Below the pieces are notes generated by a model, which saw only the letters and a program-made list of their open reading frames with translations, ran no database searches and was not told where the DNA came from. Of a stretch of 64,000 nt of DNA, positions 35,528-43,787 are shown piece by piece; position 1 is the first letter of the stretch; every line of letters starts with the position of its first letter. The position numbers and the translations under genes were made by a program. Origin of the DNA: Oscillospiraceae bacterium (GTDB taxonomy: Bacteria > Bacillota > Clostridia > Oscillospirales > CAG-272); the NCBI GenBank assembly GCA_015063585.1, contig SVTW01000002.1, positions 23,449-87,448 of the forward strand, read 5' to 3'.

Positions 35528-38299
35528 ATGTCTTTGATTACGAAAATGTTCGGAACCTACAGCCAGCGTCAGCTTAAAAAGCTGACCGTTATTGCCGACC
35601 GCATTGATGCGCTGGCGGAAAAGTATGCCGCAATGACCAATGAGGAGCTGCAGGGCGTGACCCCCGCTTTGCGCGCCCGTTTGGCGGCAGGGGAGACCAC
35701 CGACGATATTTTGACCGATGCGTTTGCCGCGATCCGTGAGGCAGACACCCGCGTGCTTGGCAAGCGACCCTTCCGCGTGCAGATCCTTGGCGGAATTGTT
35801 TTGCATCAGGGGCGTATTGCCGAGATGAAAACAGGTGAGGGTAAAACGCTTGTTGCAACGCTTCCCGCATATCTCAACGCACTTTCGGGCAACGGTGTTC
35901 ACATTGTAACCGTGAACGATTATCTGGCGCGCGTCGGTGCCGAGGAGATGGGGCGTGTGTATGAATTTATGGGGCTGACAACGGGGCTTGTTGTCCACGG
36001 ACAGAGCCACGAGGAAAAGCAGGCGGCGTACCGTGCCGACATTACCTACGGTACCAACAATGAGTTCGGCTTCGATTATCTCCGCGATAATATGGCGGTA
36101 TATAAACGGGATATGGTTCAGCGCGGTCACGTTTTCGCGATTGTGGACGAGGTCGACTCGATCCTGATCGATGAAGCGCGTACGCCTCTGATCATTTCGG
36201 GATCGGGCGAAAAGGCGACCGATCTTTATGAGCGTGCCGAGCGGTTGGTGCGCGGAATGCGCAAGTTTGTGATCAAGGAGCTTGACAATAAAAAGGATCA
36301 GGACGACATCAACGCAGACTATGTGGTTGATGAAAAAGCCAACCATGCGGTCTTAACACCGCAGGGTGTGAAAAAGACCGAGCAGTTTTTCGGAATTGAA
36401 AATCTTTCGGATATGGAAAACGCAATGATCGCGCACCACGTAAATCAGGCGATCTCGGCACATGGCTGCAAGCACCGCGACGTGGACTACGTTGTAAATG
36501 AAAAGGGTGTTGTGATCGTAGATGCCTTTACGGGGCGTTTGATGCCCGGCAGACGCTACTCCGACGGACTCCATCAAGCAATTGAAGCCAAGGAAGGCGT
36601 GCAGGTACAAAAAGAGAATAAGACGCTTGCAACCATCACCTTCCAAAACTATTTCCGCATGTACCGCAAGCTTTCGGGTATGACGGGAACGGCACTGACC
36701 GAGGAGAGTGAGTTCCGTGAGATCTACCGCCTTGACGTGGTTGAGATTCCAACCAACAAGCCGATGATCCGCATTGACCACCCCGACGTTGTCTACCGCG
36801 GAATGGAAGGAAAATACCGCGCGATCGTGGAAAAAATTCGCGAATGTCACGAAAAGGGACAACCGGTTCTGGTTGGTACGGTTTCGATCGACAAATCCGA
36901 GGCGCTCTCTGCGCGTTTGACGAAGGCGGGAATCCGCCACACCGTGCTCAACGCCAAGCATCACGAAAAAGAAGCCGAGATCGTTGCGCAGGCAGGTAAA
37001 TTCGGCGCGGTTACCATTTCCACCAATATGGCGGGACGCGGAACCGATATTCTGCTCGGCGGCAATCCCGAGTTCATGGCAAAAGCCGAGATGCGCTCAC
37101 GCGGATATGACGAGGAGCTGATTCAGCATTGCACCGGCTTTACCAATACCGATGATGAGGCATTGGCGGAAGCACGCGAAACCTTCCGCGCACTTGTTAA
37201 GCAGTACCGCGAGGAGATCGAGCCCGAGGCGAAGCGCGTGCGTGAGGCGGGCGGTCTCTTTATTCTGGGTACAGAGCGCCACGAAAGCCGACGCATCGAC
37301 AATCAGCTGCGCGGTCGTGCAGGCCGTCAGGGGGACCCGGGTGAATCGCGCTTCTTCCTCTCCATGGAGGACGATCTGATGCGCTTGTTCGGAACCGATC
37401 GGATTCAGGGCATTGTGAGCGCGCTGAAAATCAAGGAGGACGAGTGTGTGGACCTCAAGGTCCTGTCGGGCGGTATCGAGCGCGCACAGAATCATTTGGA
37501 GGAAAACAATTTTAAGCGCAGAAAGTACGTTTTGGCATACGATGACGTTATGAACCATCAGCGCACCATCATCTACAAGCAGCGTCAGGACGTGCTTGAC
37601 GAGGAGGACGTTTCGGAAACCATTCGCAAAATGTTCCTTTCCTCGGTTGAAAGCGCGGTTGCCGAATTTACCAACGGCGATGTTCCCGATGAATGGGATT
37701 TTGACGGCTTGCGCAGTTATTTTGCGGGAACGCTTACAACCGATTCGGATTTCCACTACACGCAGGAGGAGTTGAACCATCTGGAGCGTGAGTCAATCAC
37801 AGAGCTGCTCAGCGAGCGTATTCTCGCGCGCTATGAGGAGAAGGAAAAGCTGTTCGGTGCCGAGATGCTGCGTGAGCTGGAGCGCGCGATTCTGTTGCGT
37901 CAGGTCGATCTGGCATGGATGGAGCATCTTGATACGATGGAGGATTTGAAGGGAAGCGTGGGGCTTCAGGCATATGCCCAGCGTGACCCCATTACCGAAT
38001 TCCGTATCCAGGGAGCCGAGCTGTTTGAAGGAATGGTGGAGGAGATCCGTCAAAAAACGGTACGCGCTTTGCTCTCTCTTGTTCCGCAGGAGAAGCCGAT
38101 CAAGCGTGTGCAGGTCGCAAAGCCGATCTTTGCGGGTCCCGCATCGCCCGTTGTAAAACACAAAAAGGCACCCGTAGCCGGACGCGCGCCCACAACCTTT
38201 GTAAAATCCTCGGCGGATATCGGGCGAAACGATCTTTGTCCTTGCGGAAGCGGCAAAAAATATAAAGCATGCTGCATGCGCAAGAACGCAGGAAATTAA
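35528..38299 (+). CDS. secA: Preprotein translocase ATPase SecA
   Basis: Motor that pushes preproteins through SecYEG. The 923-residue product has the Walker A region MKTGEGKTLVATLPAYLN, VDEVDSILIDEARTPLII (Walker B), the preprotein-binding domain, the second helicase half with TNMAGRGTDILLGGNP and GRAGRQGDPGESRF, the helical scaffold, and the C-terminal zinc-binding tail GRNDLCPCGSGKKYKACC, which contacts SecB or lipids. ATG 35528 is preceded by AAAGGA. The gene has its own promoter and a hairpin leader. Two unknown membrane-protein genes follow closely. Confidence 0.98.
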   Translation: MSLITKMFGTYSQRQLKKLTVIADRIDALAEKYAAMTNEELQGVTPALRARLAAGETTDDILTDAFAAIREADTRVLGKRPFRVQILGGIVLHQGRIAEMKTGEGKTLVATLPAYLNALSGNGVHIVTVNDYLARVGAEEMGRVYEFMGLTTGLVVHGQSHEEKQAAYRADITYGTNNEFGFDYLRDNMAVYKRDMVQRGHVFAIVDEVDSILIDEARTPLIISGSGEKATDLYERAERLVRGMRKFVIKELDNKKDQDDINADYVVDEKANHAVLTPQGVKKTEQFFGIENLSDMENAMIAHHVNQAISAHGCKHRDVDYVVNEKGVVIVDAFTGRLMPGRRYSDGLHQAIEAKEGVQVQKENKTLATITFQNYFRMYRKLSGMTGTALTEESEFREIYRLDVVEIPTNKPMIRIDHPDVVYRGMEGKYRAIVEKIRECHEKGQPVLVGTVSIDKSEALSARLTKAGIRHTVLNAKHHEKEAEIVAQAGKFGAVTISTNMAGRGTDILLGGNPEFMAKAEMRSRGYDEELIQHCTGFTNTDDEALAEARETFRALVKQYREEIEPEAKRVREAGGLFILGTERHESRRIDNQLRGRAGRQGDPGESRFFLSMEDDLMRLFGTDRIQGIVSALKIKEDECVDLKVLSGGIERAQNHLEENNFKRRKYVLAYDDVMNHQRTIIYKQRQDVLDEEDVSETIRKMFLSSVESAVAEFTNGDVPDEWDFDGLRSYFAGTLTTDSDFHYTQEELNHLERESITELLSERILARYEEKEKLFGAEMLRELERAILLRQVDLAWMEHLDTMEDLKGSVGLQAYAQRDPITEFRIQGAELFEGMVEEIRQKTVRALLSLVPQEKPIKRVQVAKPIFAGPASPVVKHKKAPVAGRAPTTFVKSSADIGRNDLCPCGSGKKYKACCMRKNAGN

Positions 38300-38302
38300 C
38301 GG

Positions 38303-39043
38303 GTGACAGACATGGGATTTGGTTATCTTTTGATCGGATATCTGATCACGTTTGTGCTGTATATGACGGTCAACGGACTTGGATTTGGAGGCTTGGCGCT
38401 TTTGCTTGGATATGGGCTGATGTTTTATGCCCTTGGGGAGCTATGCCGCTACCACCGCGCATTTCTTTACGCAAAGTGGCTCCTCGTACCGTGCTTTCCG
38501 CTTGCACTGTACGATCTTTTGGGCACTCTTGATGAAATGCTTTTGTGGGGGCTTCCGATCTACGGTTCTGCCGTGACAAATGTGACCGATTGGCTCACGT
38601 TCCTGCTCCTGATCGCATTTAATCTTGCGATGCTGTACGGTATCCGCATGATCGCGACCGACGTTGGAATTGGACATATGGCAACTACCGCAATGAGAAA
38701 TTCCTTTTTCGTAGGGCTTTATGCCATTCTTTACCTGTTTGTAAGACTGCCGATCGCGGCACTGGACGGTGCGCGCCCCTATTTGGGAATTGCTTTGATG
38801 CTTTGTAATTTGATGTGGATTTTTTTCAATCTGCTTCTCCTGCTCTCCTGCAACAAAAATATTTGCCGCGCGGGAGATGAAGATCAGCCCGCAAAGCCCT
38901 CTCGGTTTGCGTGGGTCAATCGAATCGGGGACGCTTACGAGCGCAACCGTCAAAAGGCGATCGACAATACCACACGTGAGGCGGAGGCGGTTTTGCGTCG
39001 ACGTAAGGAACGGCGTGAATCCAAAAAGAAAAAGAAAAAATAA
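38303..39043 (+). CDS. Polytopic membrane protein, unknown function
   Basis: A 246-residue protein of no family I recognise. About six hydrophobic segments fill residues 5-200. The C-terminal 45 residues are very basic (REAEAVLRRRKERRESKKKKKK) and should face the cytoplasm. GTG 38303 lies 3 bases after the secA stop with AGGAA 8 bases upstream; ATG 38312 is the alternative. Its close spacing suggests co-expression with secA, but a link to secretion is only inferred. Confidence 0.7.
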   Translation: MTDMGFGYLLIGYLITFVLYMTVNGLGFGGLALLLGYGLMFYALGELCRYHRAFLYAKWLLVPCFPLALYDLLGTLDEMLLWGLPIYGSAVTNVTDWLTFLLLIAFNLAMLYGIRMIATDVGIGHMATTAMRNSFFVGLYAILYLFVRLPIAALDGARPYLGIALMLCNLMWIFFNLLLLLSCNKNICRAGDEDQPAKPSRFAWVNRIGDAYERNRQKAIDNTTREAEAVLRRRKERRESKKKKKK

Positions 39044-39073
39044 TCGACCGCTCTCGGAAAGGAGAAGGCAACC

Positions 39074-40495
39074 ATGCAAGAAAAAAATAAAATGGGCAGA
39101 GGTTTTCTGTTAATCCTTTTGTCCGCGCTCTTTCTGTTTAATCCCGTGATCGGCTTTGTCGATCCGGTGCCAAACTGCTTCGGCTATCTGCTCCTTTGTC
39201 TTGGACTGTCACAACTTGCCGATCTTTCCGAATCGGTTTCCGAATCGCTTCGCCGTTTTCGCATTTTGTTGCTTTTGAGCCTTGCGCACATGCTTGGCAT
39301 CTATTTGATCTACGGTGTAATGGGAGCACGCTCCGCTGAAATGAATCGCCTGGAACAGCCGGTTTATATTCTTTTGGCGTCCTTTTTGTTCCTTTTGGCG
39401 CAGTGGTATTTTCTGATCCCCGCAATGCGTGATCTTTTCAAAGGAATCCGGACCTTAGCCGAGGCGCAGGGGGCTGACGCTCTGACGCGTGAAAACAGAA
39501 AAGGGAAGACTCCGATCGATCGAATCCGTACCGCAACAACGCGCTTTGTGATCCTGTCCTCGCTTTTCGCGATGCTTCCCGAGTTGACGATCCTGACATC
39601 CTTCGAATATGAAGTTGAAAATCGGTATTTCCCGTTTGATTGGTATCGTTTTGTCGGACTTTTTCGGATTTTGTTTGGCTTTGCCGCATTTGTCGTTGGA
39701 ATACTGTGGCTGATTCGTATGATTCGGGTTTGTATCAAAGCCATGAAGGACAAGCCATGGCTCGATGCACTCCATGAAAGATACTGCCGCGAGGTCTTGC
39801 CGCAAACAGGCATGTTGACGGTACGGCGCTTCTCCGGTGTGTTTTTCCTGTTTCGGCTTGCGTTGATCTTTGCGATCAGCCTGCGTTTTGACAACCAATC
39901 CATCTTGCCCGCATTCTTTTTTGCAATCCTTGCGATCTTCGCAATCTATAGCCTGGGTGATCTTGTTTCCCGCGAGGCACGCCTGCCTGTTTTCATCGCA
40001 TCGGTGTGGCTTGGCGGTGTTGGTGTGGCACAGATCTTTTTTACAGCCGATTATCTCAAGCATTTTCTGCCCGAGGCCTCGCTTTACCAGCCCGATGCTT
40101 ACCGCGCATTTTTGATTGTGCGCGCGATTGACGTGGCAGAGGTCGTGCTGACTTTTGTGCTTGTTTGGATTCTTTTGCGCTTTTTTATGTCGATCGTCAC
40201 GTCACACACCGCGGTCGATTACGGGTCCAATGACGCGCGCTATCTATCCGCGGACGCAACCAAGCGCCTGCACCGTGAATTCCGTGTACGCCATTATCTC
40301 TCTTTGATCTTTTTCTTTATCGGCACTTGCTTTGGAATTGTTGACGCGTGGTTTCGTTTGGAGTATCCGTGGATGTGGATTCCCGCCGCACTTTTTACCG
40401 TAGTTGGAATCGCTTGCGCGTATTCCTTCCTGTTTGAATTAAAAACGCAGATCCAATATACGTATCGTTCAAATGGCATGAATAAAAATCAATGA
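39074..40495 (+). CDS. Polytopic membrane protein, unknown function
   Basis: A 473-residue protein with about ten hydrophobic segments and no recognised motif. The N-terminus (MGRGFLLILLSALFLFNPVIGFVDPVPNCFGYLL region) has a membrane segment ending in a Pro/Asp-rich turn; a basic cytoplasmic loop of about 30 residues (RENRKGKTPIDRIR) follows the fourth segment. AAAGGAG lies upstream of ATG 39074. It follows the previous membrane protein by 30 bases and precedes the Asn/Gln-rich peptide gene. Confidence 0.7.
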   Translation: MQEKNKMGRGFLLILLSALFLFNPVIGFVDPVPNCFGYLLLCLGLSQLADLSESVSESLRRFRILLLLSLAHMLGIYLIYGVMGARSAEMNRLEQPVYILLASFLFLLAQWYFLIPAMRDLFKGIRTLAEAQGADALTRENRKGKTPIDRIRTATTRFVILSSLFAMLPELTILTSFEYEVENRYFPFDWYRFVGLFRILFGFAAFVVGILWLIRMIRVCIKAMKDKPWLDALHERYCREVLPQTGMLTVRRFSGVFFLFRLALIFAISLRFDNQSILPAFFFAILAIFAIYSLGDLVSREARLPVFIASVWLGGVGVAQIFFTADYLKHFLPEASLYQPDAYRAFLIVRAIDVAEVVLTFVLVWILLRFFMSIVTSHTAVDYGSNDARYLSADATKRLHREFRVRHYLSLIFFFIGTCFGIVDAWFRLEYPWMWIPAALFTVVGIACAYSFLFELKTQIQYTYRSNGMNKNQ

Positions 40496-40507
40496 CGCGG
40501 CACATAC

Positions 40508-40535
40508 TTTTTTTGTAATTCCCAATTACAAAAAA
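40508..40535 (+). promoter_or_regulatory. Hairpin abutting the ribosome site of the Asn/Gln-rich peptide gene
   Basis: TTTTTTGTAATT (40509-40520) and AATTACAAAAAA (40524-40535) form a perfect 12-bp stem with a CCC loop. The next bases are GGAG, the ribosome site for ATG 40549. The stem begins 13 bases after the previous stop. It is AT-rich and has no T-run after it on the plus strand; on the minus strand it would also have none. Confidence 0.65.
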
Positions 40536-40548
40536 GGAGTGCAAAACA

Positions 40549-40728
40549 ATGCAAAACAACAACCAAAACTACAACAACCAGAACAACAACCAGAACAACA
40601 ATCAGAACAACAACCAGAACAACAATCAGAACAACAACCAGAACAATAACCAGAATAAGAACCAGAACAAGAACCAAAACAGCAATCAGCAAAATCAAAA
40701 CAACCGAAACAGCGGCAACGTTCGCTGA
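40549..40728 (+). CDS. 59-residue Asn/Gln-rich low-complexity peptide
   Basis: A short gene: AAAAAGGAG ends 9 bases before ATG 40549, and TGA is at 40726-40728. The 59 residues contain 35 Asn and 14 Gln (83 percent). Gln recurs exactly every fourth residue from 11 to 47, mostly in the pattern QNNN, with one Tyr at 8, Lys at 37 and 41, and the ending NNRNSGNVR. No signal peptide, Cys or hydrophobic run is present. The codons alternate AAC/AAT and CAG/CAA, which argues for coding use rather than a simple DNA repeat. It could be a matrix-like, spore-linked or exported polymer-like peptide; none is shown. It lies 78 bases before two ABC exporters. Confidence 0.75.
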   Translation: MQNNNQNYNNQNNNQNNNQNNNQNNNQNNNQNNNQNKNQNKNQNSNQQNQNNRNSGNVR

Positions 40729-40733
40729 ATCGG

Positions 40734-40753
40734 TCCTCTCCTTCGGGGGAGGA
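40734..40753 (+). other. UUCG-loop hairpin after the Asn/Gln-rich gene
   Basis: TCCTCTCC and GGGGAGGA (one G-T wobble) pair around a TTCG tetraloop, 5 bases after the stop codon. No T-run follows. UUCG-capped stems often block 3' exonucleases, so it may stabilise the short message; it might also partly end transcription. Confidence 0.55.
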
Positions 40754-40805
40754 TACATAAACCGCGCGTTGATTGCTTTTTCATTGAACGAAAGGAGGTG
40801 TTTTC

Positions 40806-43202
40806 GTGTTTGAGCTTGACCGCATTCCCGTCGCCGTGCTGGAAGCCTTGGAAAAGCACGGGTATGGGAGAGACGACGTTTTAATTGCCGCACGGTGTGA
40901 CCGTGACCGAACATTTAAACCCGCCGAGGTTTACCTGTTTGCTACATCTGAACGCCTGTTGATTCTCGAAGGGGCATTTGAAACGCTGTTGGCATCGGCG
41001 CGCAACCCCAAAACAGCCCTCGCAGGAACAGAATCAACCTTCTCGGAACAGGATTTTCGGGAATATGATATGCGCGCCCACCGCGGTTTTCGCGTGGAGG
41101 AGCTCCTGTCGTCGGGACGGCTGACCGCCAAGGTGCGCCCTGCGGATCGGAAGGAAAAGGAAACCGAAACCGAAAACAAAGGCGTAGCGGACCCCCAATG
41201 TGGGGAGACGGAATCCGAAACCGGCACAGCAGCGTGCGATGAGACGGTTTATCTTGCCGCTTTTACAAATTTCTGCAAAGCCTCCATGTTTCTCTTTGCC
41301 AAGTATGCGGATCGGCTGGCAGACGGTAAGGATTTGGAGATCGACCCGAAGGATGATCCTAAATCCAAGCGCTGTCCCAAATGCGGGTTGCGTTATCCCG
41401 ATCTGAACCGTCGTATCTGCCCGCACTGCATGGAGAAGGGAAAGCTCTTCCGCCGTTTTTCGGTCTTTTTCCTGCGCTATCGGTTGTCCATTGCCTTGAT
41501 GGTGCTTTCCTTGGTGGTGCTCACTGTAATGAGTATCATTGCCCCTTACCTCTCCAGCGGATTTTTCTATGATGAGGTGATCTATGGAACGGGTGAGTTC
41601 GCGGGGCAGATCCTGACCGTTTTGTTTTTGATCGTGGCAACCCGTATTTTGCGGCTGATCGCAACTATGTTTAACAATCTTCTCACCTCCACCATTGCCG
41701 CAAAAATGGTGTTTGACCTCAAAAAAACAATTTTTTCGTCGATCGAGCGTCTCTCGCTCAGCTTTTTTACGGGACGACAGACCGGTGGGCTTATGACGCA
41801 GGTCAATGAGGACGCCAACACGATCTACGGCTTTTTCTGTGACGGAGTGCCGTATCTGATCGTCAATTTGGTACAGGTTGCGGTGCTTGCCGTCCTGCTC
41901 TTTACCATTCAACCGATCCTCGCGTTTCTGACCCTGATCACGGTGCCGGTTTTCATGTTTCTGCTTGCAAAGATCTTTCGCCGCGAGCGGATGCTCCATG
42001 CAAAACGATACACCAATTCGCGACAGATGAATTCCTTTTTGGCGGACGTTTTCTCGGGTATGCGCGTTGTAAAGGCTTTTTCACGCGAGCAAGCCGAGAT
42101 CACGCGCTTTACGGGACGAAACCGCAACCTCGCAACGAGCGAGAAGCGGCTGTCACTCTTTATGAATTATGCGTGGCCGCTTTCCGGTTTTGTGCTCTTT
42201 CTCGGCAATATCATTGCCTGGGGTGTGGGCGGTTGGATGGTCATAAAGGGCTACAGCGGCTTGACCTACGGCATGCTGCTCACGTTCATTGCTTATATGA
42301 ATATGATCTTTGACCCGCTGATCTTTTTTACCGATTTTATCGATTGGACTGCCGATTGCTCCAACTCGCTCCAGCGTTTGTTTGAGATCATGGACGCACA
42401 GCCCGACGTGAGCGAGAAGGAAAATCCCGAGCGCCCCGATCCGCTTGGCGGCAGAGTGGAGTTTGACGACGTATCCTTTTCTTACCAAAAGGGTAAGAAG
42501 ATTATCGATCACGTCAGCTTTGACGTTCCCGAGGGGCATATTCTCGGTATCGTGGGGCACACGGGCGCGGGAAAAAGTACGCTTGCCAACCTTTTGATGC
42601 GCATGTACGACGTTGACGAGGGTGAGATCCGTATCGGCGGCTATCCCGTGCGTGATCTTGCGCTTTCCACGCTCTACCAAAATATCGCGATCGTATCGCA
42701 GGAGACCTATCTCTTTATGGGCTCGATCCTCGATAATATTCGATACGCAAGACCCGACGCTACCTTTGAGGAGGTGTTGGAAGCGTCTAAGTGCGCGGGC
42801 GCACATGATTTTATCATGAAATTACCCGATGCTTATGAAACACGGATTGGATTTGGATATCAGGATCTTTCGGGAGGCGAGCGGCAACGCGTTTCGATTG
42901 CGCGCGCGATTTTGAAGAATCCGAAAATTCTGATCCTCGATGAAGCAACTGCGGCAATGGATACGGGAACCGAGCGAAAGATCCAGGAGGCACTGTCTCA
43001 GTTGATTCGCGGAAAAACCACCATTATGATCGCCCACCGTCTTTCCACCCTAAGAGATGCCGACGAATTGGTTGTCATTGAACGGGGAAAGGTCGCCGAG
43101 CGCGGAACGCATAGCGAGCTGCTTGCGCGCGAGGACGGTGTATACAAAAAACTCTATACCTTGCAGGATGAAGCGCTTCGCAGTGCGGGTATCCGCGAGT
43201 AA
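40806..43202 (+). CDS. ABC exporter with N-terminal PH-like lobe and zinc ribbon
   Basis: A 798-residue half-transporter (type IV exporter fold). Residues 1-190 precede the membrane part: a beta-rich, PH-like lobe (VYLFATSERLLILEG, TVYLAAFTNFCKASMFLFAKY) split by an acidic Glu/Thr insert, then the zinc ribbon CPKCGLRYPDLNRRICPHC (about 194-212). Six membrane segments follow (about 225-500). The ATPase has Walker A GHTGAGKST (about 583), signature LSGGERQRV (about 687), ILILDEATAAMD and a normal H-loop IAHRLST. The start is GTG 40806, after AAAGGAGG. The DUF1854 gene follows after 18 bases. The substrate is unknown. Confidence 0.88.
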   Translation: MFELDRIPVAVLEALEKHGYGRDDVLIAARCDRDRTFKPAEVYLFATSERLLILEGAFETLLASARNPKTALAGTESTFSEQDFREYDMRAHRGFRVEELLSSGRLTAKVRPADRKEKETETENKGVADPQCGETESETGTAACDETVYLAAFTNFCKASMFLFAKYADRLADGKDLEIDPKDDPKSKRCPKCGLRYPDLNRRICPHCMEKGKLFRRFSVFFLRYRLSIALMVLSLVVLTVMSIIAPYLSSGFFYDEVIYGTGEFAGQILTVLFLIVATRILRLIATMFNNLLTSTIAAKMVFDLKKTIFSSIERLSLSFFTGRQTGGLMTQVNEDANTIYGFFCDGVPYLIVNLVQVAVLAVLLFTIQPILAFLTLITVPVFMFLLAKIFRRERMLHAKRYTNSRQMNSFLADVFSGMRVVKAFSREQAEITRFTGRNRNLATSEKRLSLFMNYAWPLSGFVLFLGNIIAWGVGGWMVIKGYSGLTYGMLLTFIAYMNMIFDPLIFFTDFIDWTADCSNSLQRLFEIMDAQPDVSEKENPERPDPLGGRVEFDDVSFSYQKGKKIIDHVSFDVPEGHILGIVGHTGAGKSTLANLLMRMYDVDEGEIRIGGYPVRDLALSTLYQNIAIVSQETYLFMGSILDNIRYARPDATFEEVLEASKCAGAHDFIMKLPDAYETRIGFGYQDLSGGERQRVSIARAILKNPKILILDEATAAMDTGTERKIQEALSQLIRGKTTIMIAHRLSTLRDADELVVIERGKVAERGTHSELLAREDGVYKKLYTLQDEALRSAGIRE

Positions 43203-43220
43203 ACGAAAGGAGTGAATCGA

Positions 43221-43775
43221 ATGGACAAGCGTCCGCCTATGCCGCCGTCGGATGGACGGCACGAAAAGAAACAGGAGCGCACGTTGGCTGAAATTTCGGT
43301 TACGAATTGGCTCACGCCCGAAAATGCTTCGTTTTTTATGAAAAACGGCTTTCTTTACATCAAGCATGACGCGAAGGAGCAACGCGCGTTTCTTTGTCGA
43401 CAGTTTCCGTTTGAACTTTTGTGGGAATTCATTTCTGTGTTGGACGATTCGCAGCAGGAGATCGGCATCATTCGCCGCCTCGATGATTTTACGGACGAGG
43501 CGCGCGATATGATCGCAAATGAGCTCAAACGCCGCTATTACGCCCCTGTGATCAAAAGCATTCTGCAGGTCAAGGAGCGTTACGGCTTCTCTTATTGGAA
43601 GGTGAAAACCGAAGAAGGCGACGTTTCCTTCACCCTGCACGACACCTTCCGCAGCATCATTCGTTCGGGCGACCGACGCCTCATTCTGTTAGATGTGGAC
43701 GGAAACCGCTTTGAGATTCCCGATGCGGAGGCATTGGATCGAAAGAGCTACAAAAAAATTGAACTTTACCTGTAA
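43221..43775 (+). CDS. DUF1854 family protein
   Basis: A 184-residue soluble protein. It matches DUF1854 by eye: RAFLCRQFPFELLWEFISVLD, EIGIIRRLDDFTDEARDMI, ELKRRYYAPVI and LILLDVDGNRFEIPD. Family knowledge: DUF1854 genes are found next to ABC transporters, and some are annotated as linked to cyanophycin metabolism; no cyanophycin synthetase or cyanophycinase is seen here. It lies between two ABC exporters, 18 and 12 bases away, so it is probably a partner or regulator of that complex. ATG 43221 is 8 bases after AAAGGAG; GTG 43212 overlaps that site. Confidence 0.85.
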   Translation: MDKRPPMPPSDGRHEKKQERTLAEISVTNWLTPENASFFMKNGFLYIKHDAKEQRAFLCRQFPFELLWEFISVLDDSQQEIGIIRRLDDFTDEARDMIANELKRRYYAPVIKSILQVKERYGFSYWKVKTEEGDVSFTLHDTFRSIIRSGDRRLILLDVDGNRFEIPDAEALDRKSYKKIELYL

Positions 43776-43787
43776 GGGGGGATTTTC

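Noticed and set aside
40489-40914. 141-residue Val-rich ORF on the minus strand
   Set aside because: Its poly-Val part is the complement of the Asn/Gln repeat; it has no ribosome site and crosses into the start of the ABC gene. The plus-strand 59-residue ORF is better supported.
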